Shown: positions 5,730-12,211 of the stretch, one piece after another | How positions within the stretch are numbered: the stretch's first letter is position 1 | Layout of the letters: each line of letters begins with the position of its first letter | Assembly: GCA_002453165.1 (NCBI GenBank) | Contig: DKGH01000243.1 | Location: forward strand, 1 to 13,197 | DNA from: Verrucomicrobia bacterium UBA6775 | Lineage (GTDB): Bacteria > Verrucomicrobiota > Verrucomicrobiia > Limisphaerales > UBA1096 | DNA: 13,197 nucleotides | Direction: 5' to 3' | Notes under the pieces: generated by a model | Told to the model about the DNA's origin: nothing | What the model saw: the letters and a program-made list of their open reading frames with translations, nothing else | The model's database searches: none | Position numbers and translations under genes: made by a program

Positions 5730-8720
5730 TTAATTAAGAAAAGGTTGACTCTTTTTAGCCGCTGGAAGGCGGATGAATTCAATTAAATCACGTAATCCAT
5801 CTGGCGTAAGTGATTTTTCTAGTCCAGCCGGCATTATGGAAGATCTCATAGATTGCAATTGGGCGATGTTATCGCGATTAACGTTCATAGATATGCTGAA
5901 AGGCATACTTATACTTACTGAGTTAGAACTTTGGTTGGAAAGTATGCCAACGTAAGTGTCGCCCGATTTGGTGACAATTTTATATGGTGCATATTTCGGA
6001 TTGATCGCCATATTTGGATCAATAATGTTGCTAGCAAGATCCTCGACGCTTCGGTGGCTTAATCCCTCTAATTCAGGGCCAAGAGTATGTCCTTTTCCGT
6101 TGCTTTTGTGGCAACTAGCGCATAAGTTGTTAAAATGTATTTCGCCGCGCTTTGCGTTGCCGTTTTCAGGAAGTTTCTCAAGCCAATCATCTACAATTGA
6201 GATCCGGTTGCTGTATTCTTCATCACCAAATAGTTTTTTAGCGCGGTTTCCAAGTGAAGAACCTGAGTACCGTATAAGTTGTCTTCTATGCTCAAGATCA
6301 AGGTTGGTTTCTCCAAGCGCAATTGCTTTTGACTCTAATGCTGTTAAAAAAGCTTCTTTAAAACGGTTATTATATACAAAAATATTTATTACTTGTGATC
6401 TATTTGACGGAAGGACATGTGGCCATAAAGAGACTAAACTTGAGGATTTTTCACGATCAGTAATTTTAGATAACGCGTTAATAGCAGTTATTTGAATCTC
6501 ATCATTAGATGCCGATTTTATGATTGAAATCAATTTATCTATTACTATTTTGGATTGGCTGATATCAGCTATAAATCTTACATACTGTTTAATCTGTTTG
6601 GTGTTTGTTCCATCGGGCCTAGGTAACTGGTTAATGATCTTCCCTAAGCTAGAGTCGTCCAAAAAAGGAACCGAGTCGGTGATTACGGATAATTGGTGGA
6701 GTTCCATCTTTTCTTCAAGATTTAGAGCAGGTATGCCTTCAGTTAAAGAGCGAATATTTATTGATTTAAGGCTTTCAATATTTTTTGACCTTGAAATGCC
6801 TGATCGAAGCGCATTCAGTAATTTAACTTTTTCATCGTTTTTCCAATTTGTATTCAGGGTTATGCCAATTAATATTTTCAGATCAGTCTCATTCTTTAAT
6901 CGACTTGCTGAAATTTCAAATAGTTCGTCTAGGTAAGAGGGGGGGATTCTGTTAACCATACTGCGGGTGAATTCAACCTCATTCTCCTTTAGTGAACAAA
7001 AAACAGCCTTACGTGTCCACATATCCTTATGATCGCTAAAATATATACTTTGCAGTGCTCTATGGGTGGAAGGTGTCGCTTCTATTTTTCCTAGACTAAG
7101 GGCTACTTGAAATCTGACAGTTGGATCTGTATCGTCCGCCAGATCAATCAGCTTTTTCTGAATCAATGGATCTCTAATAAACCCGCTTTCTTCTGCAATC
7201 CTAATTACGTTTTCGCGTATTTTAGGATTTTTGTCAGATAATCCCATAACTATATCTTCTGGTTCGATAACTTCCAGTCCATTTAAGGACCATAACGCAT
7301 GAAGTCTTGCGAAGTCATTTTTATCACTGATCAATTTTCTTAACCTTGGCGAAAGTGATTTGTCTTGATTTTCATATATAAGTCTTTGAGCTGTTAGTCG
7401 CCGCCATTGGTTTGGATTTTTAAATTCCTCTTCGATATTTTGAATTTTTATAGGTGAGAGATTTGATATAACAGGTGAAAGTTTGGATTTTGGAGTAATG
7501 CGATAAATGCGTCCTCTTTTATCTCCTTCTCTTATGTTAATACTGCGCTTTATTTTGTTAGGAATGTAGTCTGGATGTTCAATTACAGAGCGTTGCATGT
7601 CAGCAATGTAAAGTGCTCCGTCAGGGCCTAATTCGACGGCTATTGGGCGAAAATGGTTATCGCTACTTGCAAAGAATTCGGATTTTTTTTCGGTTGGTGA
7701 ACGTAAAGCTGTATATGCGCCTCCATTTAAATTTAATATGTTTCGGTGAATAAGGTTGCCAACAACATCGCAAATAAAAACACTTCCACTTAAATCCTCT
7801 GGATAACCTTCTATGCCCAAATAGCCCATTCCTCCTGCAGATGAAAAATATCCTGCCTGTTCAGGATGGTTGACTCGGGTCTCTGGTTCAGAAATTGGGA
7901 ATATGCGCGCCATTTTACCGTGTCTAGAGATATTTCTTGTTGCTTCAAAGGAGCGAAGGTTTTGAGCGTGATCAATATAATTTTGTGGTATGATCCTTTG
8001 TTGGAGATAATCTATGTTGTAAGTTGTGAAACTGTGTCCCCACTCATTGAATACCAAGCCAAATCCTCCACCAGTTTGACTGGTGGTTTCCAATCGGCGG
8101 ATGTCTGGCCTGAATCGAAAATCTAAATTTCTTAGAGGTGTTTTTACTTCATCTTTTCCGGTGAAATAAATATTTCCTCCGTTGCCTCCATTGGCGCCAT
8201 GAATCCAGTTGTCTAAGTTCCATCGAAGGCTATTGAGGTTACTGTCTGTAACACCTAGTTTAAATCCACTGATAAAAGTTTCCTTTTCGTCGCTGACACC
8301 ATCTCCATCAGTATCTTTCAAGTAAACTATGTTTGGCGGTGCTGCGACCAGTATCCCGTCTTTCCATGCAGTAGCTGAAGTGGGGTATGATAAGTTCTTT
8401 GCGAAAAGTGTTACCTTGTCGAATTCACCATCTCCATTAGTGTCGCTTAGCAGTTTTATTGCCCCCCCTTTTTTCTTATTTGTAACTCCATTGGGATAGT
8501 CGCGCATTTCAACAACGAATAGGCGACAATTATGATCAAAGGTTAAAGCTACAGGGTCTACGATGTCGGGCTCTGATGCAATAAGGCTTATATCAAGTGC
8601 TTTGTGTAGAATATAAGGCTTATCAATGTCTTTAGCATGGCCATTATTAACAGGCCATTGTGTTGCCATGGTAATCAAGCAGTAAGTAAAGATAGACTCC
8701 AGAATATTGTGTCTAAACAT
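5730..8720 (-). CDS. Second PVC-type propeller / HEAT / cytochrome c protein, AT-rich
   Basis: The product has 996 residues with the same general architecture as the gene at 2003-5290. Layout: a weak signal peptide or N-terminal hydrophobic segment (about 6-25); a putative membrane-bound dehydrogenase propeller (about 40-410) with calcium-like loops DTNGDG 93-98 and DTDGDG 136-141 and the blade signature ELGPDGALYIADM; HEAT repeats (about 430-800); and cytochrome c with heme site C867-A-S-C870-H871 and probable axial Met963 in IMPAGL. It is predicted to be an exported, heme-linked oxidoreductase with unknown substrate. The ATG at 8720 follows the epimerase stop by two bases, with GAGGAT (8737-8732) as ribosome site inside that gene, so translation is probably coupled. 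G+C is about 40% by eye against 60% or more in the flanking genes, codon use favours A/T, and none of the CTTGGCCAAG palindromes occur here. These point to recent acquisition from an AT-rich relative. It is not a recent duplicate of the other cytochrome gene: propeller sequences differ widely. Confidence 0.88.
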   Translation of the reverse strand: MFRHNILESIFTYCLITMATQWPVNNGHAKDIDKPYILHKALDISLIASEPDIVDPVALTFDHNCRLFVVEMRDYPNGVTNKKKGGAIKLLSDTNGDGEFDKVTLFAKNLSYPTSATAWKDGILVAAPPNIVYLKDTDGDGVSDEKETFISGFKLGVTDSNLNSLRWNLDNWIHGANGGNGGNIYFTGKDEVKTPLRNLDFRFRPDIRRLETTSQTGGGFGLVFNEWGHSFTTYNIDYLQQRIIPQNYIDHAQNLRSFEATRNISRHGKMARIFPISEPETRVNHPEQAGYFSSAGGMGYLGIEGYPEDLSGSVFICDVVGNLIHRNILNLNGGAYTALRSPTEKKSEFFASSDNHFRPIAVELGPDGALYIADMQRSVIEHPDYIPNKIKRSINIREGDKRGRIYRITPKSKLSPVISNLSPIKIQNIEEEFKNPNQWRRLTAQRLIYENQDKSLSPRLRKLISDKNDFARLHALWSLNGLEVIEPEDIVMGLSDKNPKIRENVIRIAEESGFIRDPLIQKKLIDLADDTDPTVRFQVALSLGKIEATPSTHRALQSIYFSDHKDMWTRKAVFCSLKENEVEFTRSMVNRIPPSYLDELFEISASRLKNETDLKILIGITLNTNWKNDEKVKLLNALRSGISRSKNIESLKSINIRSLTEGIPALNLEEKMELHQLSVITDSVPFLDDSSLGKIINQLPRPDGTNTKQIKQYVRFIADISQSKIVIDKLISIIKSASNDEIQITAINALSKITDREKSSSLVSLWPHVLPSNRSQVINIFVYNNRFKEAFLTALESKAIALGETNLDLEHRRQLIRYSGSSLGNRAKKLFGDEEYSNRISIVDDWLEKLPENGNAKRGEIHFNNLCASCHKSNGKGHTLGPELEGLSHRSVEDLASNIIDPNMAINPKYAPYKIVTKSGDTYVGILSNQSSNSVSISMPFSISMNVNRDNIAQLQSMRSSIMPAGLEKSLTPDGLRDLIEFIRLPAAKKSQPFLN

Positions 8721-8722
8721 GG

Positions 8723-9601
8723 CTAGTTAATAATATCCTCGATTATTTTTTCAAGTTTTCGACCGTACTCGACGTAGTTTTTAAACATGTCGTCCTCGTT
8801 AGCCTCGCTGTCCGCGTCGTGGAAGACGACGGCCATGTGCGGCTCGATCGAGACGCCGGCGTCGTAGCCGTTTGCTATGGCGTCCTGCAGGATGTCGCGG
8901 ACGCGTCCGTCGCCCTCGCCGGGGAAGGTGTAGTCGGCGTCGTTTTTCTCGTCCACCCAGATGCAGTCCTTGATGTGTATGTGGGCGGTGTGTTCGCGGA
9001 CGTTTTGCCAATACTCCCAAGGATCCTGTTTGGGCCAGGGCTGTGGTTTGGAGCGGTCAGCGTTGAAGATGGGGTTGGCGGTATCGAAGACCCACTTGAG
9101 GCCGGGAACATTCTCAAGTAGCTCGACGCCGTGTTGCCAGCTCATGCCGCCGTGGTTCATGCAGTTTTCGTGAACCGGTTGCAGGTCGGCGTCGAGGAAG
9201 CGCTGGGTGACTTCGCGTAGTCGTTCAAAGACGATATCCGGAGTCTTGTCAGCATTATCGGCCGGCTTGAAACTCATGATGCGTACGAACTTGGTACCAA
9301 GCCGCTGCATGCGCGGGATAGCGCGGTCGATCTCGCCGACGGTGACGTCCCACGGTGTGTCGACGTTCTTGGCCCAGTTGCAGATGGTGGAGCCAAGCGC
9401 GTAGATACCAACGCCGGCGTCCTCGAGTTTGCCGGCCATGATGTCGAAGGCCTCGTCCGGTATGTCGTGCACGGGGCCTTTTTCGAATCCATTGACTTCG
9501 GCGAAGCGGGCCTCGATCCATTTCCAGCCGAGCTCCTTGGTGGCCCGGATTTGACCGTCAATCGAGGGCGACGCCTCGTCTGCAATTCCCATCAATTCCA
9601 T
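8723..9601 (-). CDS. Sugar phosphate isomerase/epimerase-like TIM-barrel protein
   Basis: The product has 292 residues and no signal peptide, so it acts in the cytoplasm. It matches the AP-endonuclease-2/xylose-isomerase-like TIM barrel superfamily. Likely divalent-metal ligands, by analogy with the family, are Glu145 in VHEN, Asp173 in VFDTAN, His209 in HIHIKD (with Lys211) and Glu253 in SIEPH. These are the expected strand-end positions for a metal-dependent isomerase, epimerase, lyase or dehydratase acting on a sugar or keto-sugar. The exact reaction is not determinable. The ATG at 9601 has AGGAGAC (9614-9608) as a good ribosome site. It is the middle gene of a minus-strand operon, 18 bases after the MocA-type oxidoreductase and 2 bases before the cytochrome gene. 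The body is GC-rich, but the last 15 or so codons (KLEKIIEDIIN) fall within the AT-rich block, so the composition boundary lies inside this gene. Confidence 0.85.
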   Translation of the reverse strand: MELMGIADEASPSIDGQIRATKELGWKWIEARFAEVNGFEKGPVHDIPDEAFDIMAGKLEDAGVGIYALGSTICNWAKNVDTPWDVTVGEIDRAIPRMQRLGTKFVRIMSFKPADNADKTPDIVFERLREVTQRFLDADLQPVHENCMNHGGMSWQHGVELLENVPGLKWVFDTANPIFNADRSKPQPWPKQDPWEYWQNVREHTAHIHIKDCIWVDEKNDADYTFPGEGDGRVRDILQDAIANGYDAGVSIEPHMAVVFHDADSEANEDDMFKNYVEYGRKLEKIIEDIIN

Positions 9602-9619
9602 TTTTTTGTCTCCTAAAAT

Positions 9620-10780
9620 TTACTTTCTAAAACTTGCGGCGAAGTCTTCGCTGCTGACCTCAACGGTTTTCTTTTCGTGTGTGGAGTTGGTGATCAATTC
9701 GTTGAGCTTGTCTTCCCACGCGGCGCTGTCCATGGGCAGATCGACCGCTTGGCCAAGCAGGCCGGAGTATACCATGACGTTGGCCAACTCAACTGAGCCA
9801 AGCCCCTCGTTGCCGGGAGCGATGAGGGCTTCGCCGTCGAGGATGGCGTTGACGAAGTTGGTCATCAACTTTGCGTGCGGAGCGTCGGCTCCGGGGATCG
9901 GGATTTCCTCGACGGTGGTCTCCGGTTGCTGAAAACCGATCTTTGAACTCTTGCTCCATTCGTCCGACGGCACTGCGTTGCGTGTTAGGGTGAGCGTGTT
10001 GTTTTCCAGAATGAGTCGACCCTTCGTGCCGGCAATCTCGAACCGGTTGCTGCCGGGGGTTTCGCCGCTGGAGGTGATGAATGCGCCGGTGGCGCCGTTC
10101 GGGAATTCCATGTAGCAGGTGACGTCGTCCTCGACCTCGATGTCGTGCCACTTGCCTATGCCGACCTGGCTGCTGACACGGCTTGGCATGCCGGTGATCC
10201 ATTGCATGGCGTCGAGTTGATGGAGGCATTGGTTGAGCAGCACACCGCCGCCTTCGCCTTTCCATGTGGCACGCCAGCCGCCGCTTTGGAAATAAATCTC
10301 CGAACGAAACCAATCGGTCATGATCCACAGCACGCGCATGAGGTCACCGAGTTCACCGCTCTGCACGATCTCGCGAATCTTTTGGTAACGCGGCTCTACG
10401 CGGAGTTGGAACATGCCGGCGAAAACCTGGTCTGGATGCGCGTTGGCCTTGGCGATGAGTCGCTCGGCATCGGCCTTGTGGGCGGAGATCGGTTTCTCGA
10501 CCATGATGTGCAGGCCGGCCTCGAGTGCTGCGATGCCAAGCGAGGTATGCTGGTAGTGCGGGGTGGCGATGATCAGCGCGTCGATCGCGCCGCTGGCGAT
10601 CATCTCCTCGCCGCTGGCGAAAATCTGGATGCCTTTCTCGCGGTACTCCTCGAGCTTGTGCGGAGAGGTGCTGCCGACGGCGGTGAGTTCACCGCGGGCG
10701 ACCCTGCCTTCAAGCAGGTCGTTGGCATGGAAGCGTCCCATGTTGCCCATGCCGATGATGCCAATGCGTACTTTATCCAT
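9620..10780 (-). CDS. Gfo/Idh/MocA family NAD(P)-dependent oxidoreductase
   Basis: The product has 386 residues. An N-terminal Rossmann domain shows the dinucleotide loop GIIGMGNMG (7-15), the ATP-H motif near 72-75 and the conserved EKP (95-97) with catalytic-region Lys96. The C-terminal domain has GGGVLLNQCLHQLD (177-190), with His187 as the usual catalytic base and Asp190. It has no signal peptide and is predicted to be a cytoplasmic dehydrogenase or reductase that oxidises or reduces a hydroxyl on a sugar or inositol-type substrate. The ATG at 10780 is chosen because it places the Rossmann strand at residue 4. The open frame continues further upstream but that extension lies antisense to the DUF3500 gene and has no family resemblance. 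No clear ribosome site precedes it. It is the first gene of the operon, divergent from DUF3500. One CTTGGCCAAG copy (9747-9758) is read as Leu-Gly-Gln (LLGQA). Confidence 0.92.
   Translation of the reverse strand: MDKVRIGIIGMGNMGRFHANDLLEGRVARGELTAVGSTSPHKLEEYREKGIQIFASGEEMIASGAIDALIIATPHYQHTSLGIAALEAGLHIMVEKPISAHKADAERLIAKANAHPDQVFAGMFQLRVEPRYQKIREIVQSGELGDLMRVLWIMTDWFRSEIYFQSGGWRATWKGEGGGVLLNQCLHQLDAMQWITGMPSRVSSQVGIGKWHDIEVEDDVTCYMEFPNGATGAFITSSGETPGSNRFEIAGTKGRLILENNTLTLTRNAVPSDEWSKSSKIGFQQPETTVEEIPIPGADAPHAKLMTNFVNAILDGEALIAPGNEGLGSVELANVMVYSGLLGQAVDLPMDSAAWEDKLNELITNSTHEKKTVEVSSEDFAASFRK
9747..9758. repeat. Iterated palindrome GCTTGGCCAAGC
   Basis: Exact 12-base palindrome (CGCTTGGCCAAGC from 9746) within the Gfo/Idh/MocA gene, read as Leu-Gly-Gln. 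A shorter TTGGCCAA core lies 22 bases to the right (9780-9787). Confidence 0.85.
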
Positions 10781-10811
10781 GATCGGGCAGGGGAGTGTGC
10801 CATCGGCAACC

Positions 10812-10825
10812 CGCTTGGCCAAGCG
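10812..10825. repeat. Iterated palindrome, perfect 14-mer, intergenic
   Basis: Exact CGCTTGGCCAAGCG in the divergent spacer between the MocA-type and DUF3500 genes. Its centre is 34 bases from that of the next copy, about three helical turns. An operator role is possible but the motif also occurs inside genes, so it is not specific evidence for regulation. Confidence 0.85.
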
Positions 10826-10847
10826 CGCGGTGTCTTTTCCGGGTTGA

Positions 10848-10857
10848 CTTGGCCAAG
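10848..10857. repeat. Iterated palindrome core CTTGGCCAAG, intergenic
   Basis: Second copy in the same divergent spacer, with a one-sided 12-base match. It overlaps a TTGACT string (10844-10849) that could be a -35 box for the DUF3500 gene, but no suitable -10 box follows. Confidence 0.85.
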
Positions 10858-10903
10858 CGATGTGCGAGCGTTCCGACCGGAGCATTAACCCTGTCGTTTG
10901 ATC

Positions 10904-11890
10904 ATGAAAAAGAACCCCTGTCCGGATTGTGTGTCGCCGATGGATCGGCGGCGATTCGTCAAAACCGCCGCGCTTGGCTCTGCTGCGCTGGCAGCGGCCC
11001 CGCTTGGCCAAGCGGCAAAAAAGAAGGCCAACTCGGAAACCTTGGTCGCCCAGCTTTACAGGAGCCTGAATGATGAGCAGAAAAAAGTGGTCGCCCGGCC
11101 GTTCGACCATCCGCTGCGCGAGAAGGTCGACAACAACTGGAGCATCACCAAGCGGAGCATCGGTGAGATTTTCGACAAGGATCAGGTGGCGTTGGTGAAG
11201 GAGATTTTCCTCAAACTGCATAGTGAGGAGTACGCCAAGACGGTGCTTGGCCAAGTGCTGCACGACTCTGAGGGCGAAGGGTTTGAGAGCACCTCAGTGG
11301 CGCTGTTCGGTAAGCCGAACAATGGGAAGTTCGAATTTGTGCTGACCGGGCGTCATTGCACGCGCCGTTGTGACGGCGATGCCGTTAAGGGGGAGGCGTT
11401 CGGCGGTCCGATTTTCTACGGCCACGCTGCCCGTAGCTTCAACGAGACAAAGGACCACCCCGGTAACGTCTACTGGTATCAGGCCAGGCAGGCCAACAAA
11501 GTATACGCCATGATGGACGGAAAACAGCGTAAAATAGCCCTTTTAGGCAGAAGCCGACCGGAACAGGGGACGAAGACCGTGGCGTTGACCGGCAAAAAAG
11601 AGGGACTGCCGGGCATCCCGATGTCGGAGTTAAGCGCCGACCAGAAGGGACAGGTCCGCAAAACCATGAGCGATTTGCTCGCCATGTTTCGGAAAAAAGA
11701 CGCTAAAGAGGCGATGAAACTGGTTGAGGCCGGTGGATTCGATCATCTGCACATGGCGTTTTACAAGAATCACGACATCGGGGACGACAAGGTCTGGGAT
11801 GTCTGGCAGATTGAGGGACCGAACTGCCTGTGGTTTTTCCGGGGCGCCCCCCATGTGCACGCCTGGGTGAACATCAAGAAACCGGCGTAA
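10904..11890 (+). CDS. Tat-exported DUF3500 family protein
   Basis: The product has 328 residues. The N-terminus carries a twin-arginine signal: DRRRFVK (14-20) followed by an Ala-rich hydrophobic stretch (21-33), so the mature protein should be exported folded. The body has the family's FDHPLR and TGRHCTRRCDGD segments and ends WFFRGAPHVHAWVNIK, characteristic of DUF3500. The function is unknown. Histidine-rich conserved segments (GRHC, PHVHAW) suggest a metal or redox role, which is inference. An ATG at 10904 is preferred over TTG at 10898 (two codons earlier) and ATG at 10940. The first two keep a CPDC tetrad in the n-region; ribosome site support is poor for all. It is divergently transcribed from the MocA-type operon. 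Two CTTGGCCAAG copies occur in the gene (11001-11014 in the signal peptide, 11246-11255), both read as Leu-Gly-Gln. Confidence 0.8.
   Translation: MKKNPCPDCVSPMDRRRFVKTAALGSAALAAAPLGQAAKKKANSETLVAQLYRSLNDEQKKVVARPFDHPLREKVDNNWSITKRSIGEIFDKDQVALVKEIFLKLHSEEYAKTVLGQVLHDSEGEGFESTSVALFGKPNNGKFEFVLTGRHCTRRCDGDAVKGEAFGGPIFYGHAARSFNETKDHPGNVYWYQARQANKVYAMMDGKQRKIALLGRSRPEQGTKTVALTGKKEGLPGIPMSELSADQKGQVRKTMSDLLAMFRKKDAKEAMKLVEAGGFDHLHMAFYKNHDIGDDKVWDVWQIEGPNCLWFFRGAPHVHAWVNIKKPA
11001..11014. repeat. Iterated palindrome, perfect 14-mer
   Basis: Exact CGCTTGGCCAAGCG within the Tat signal peptide's C-region of the DUF3500 gene, read as Leu-Gly-Gln (APLGQAA). Confidence 0.85.
11246..11255. repeat. Iterated palindrome core CTTGGCCAAG
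   Basis: Exact core (GCTTGGCCAAG from 11245) within the DUF3500 gene, read as Leu-Gly-Gln (VLGQV). Confidence 0.8.
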
Positions 11891-11891
11891 G

Positions 11892-11921
11892 GCATTTTTT
11901 TGGGAAAAACCAAAAAAAAGC
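11892..11921 (+). terminator. T-rich/A-rich hairpin after DUF3500
   Basis: TTTTTTTGG (11895-11903) pairs with CCAAAAAAA (11910-11918) over a 6-base GAAAAA loop, extended by an outer GC pair across one A-A mismatch. It begins two bases after the DUF3500 stop. The stem is AT-rich and lacks a downstream U-run on the plus strand, so it is an unusual terminator, but its position fits separation of this gene from the tuf unit. Confidence 0.4.
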
Positions 11922-11922
11922 G

Positions 11923-11951
11923 TTGACGGGGAGGATGAGCGCAACTAGATT
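11923..11951 (+). promoter_or_regulatory. Sigma-70-type promoter for tRNA-Thr/tuf
   Basis: A -35 box TTGACG (11923-11928) and a -10 box TAGATT (11946-11951) are separated by 17 bases: five of six and four of six consensus matches. It lies about 130 bases upstream of the tRNA. A near copy of the -35 region (TTGACAGGGAGG, 12011-12022, against TTGACGGGGAGG, 11923-11934) lies closer to the tRNA but has no matching -10 at proper spacing. Confidence 0.45.
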
Positions 11952-12077
11952 GCCTTCCCTTTTGGGGCGTGTGAGGATCGCTAAGCCATTGGCTCCCAGT
12001 TACTTACAGATTGACAGGGAGGCAAGTGGTTTATTGGCGCTTCGAACGGGGCTAGAGTGAACGGGCCCAGCGCGGAT

Positions 12078-12153
12078 GCCCATGTAGCTCAGTTGGTAGA
12101 GCACATCCTTGGTAAGGATGAGGTCACCAGTTCAATCCTGGTCATGGGCTCCA
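12078..12153 (+). tRNA. tRNA-Thr (anticodon GGU), CCA encoded
   Basis: A full cloverleaf can be drawn: acceptor GCCCATG/CATGGGC, D-arm GCTC/GAGC with an AGTTGGTA loop, anticodon stem CATCC/GGATG with loop TTGGTAA, five-base variable loop, and T-arm ACCAG/CTGGT with loop TTCAATC. The anticodon is GGT (GGU in RNA), reading Thr codons ACC and ACU. The discriminator base T12150 is followed by encoded CCA (12151-12153). It sits 58 bases upstream of tuf, an arrangement also seen in enterobacterial thrT-tufB operons, so both are likely one transcript. Confidence 0.96.
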
Positions 12154-12211
12154 TTAAACAGAGAATTTGTTCGTAAAGTAAGTAACGAACCAACCAACAA
12201 AAGAAAATCGA

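Noticed and set aside
10844..10872. TTGACT as the DUF3500 -35 box
   Set aside because: No acceptable -10 box at 16-18 bases (AGCGTT), and the string overlaps a palindrome copy.
10781..11263. N-terminal extension of the Gfo/Idh/MocA frame to 547 residues
   Set aside because: The extra 161 residues lie antisense to the DUF3500 gene, resemble no domain, and the Rossmann motif begins right after the ATG at 10780.
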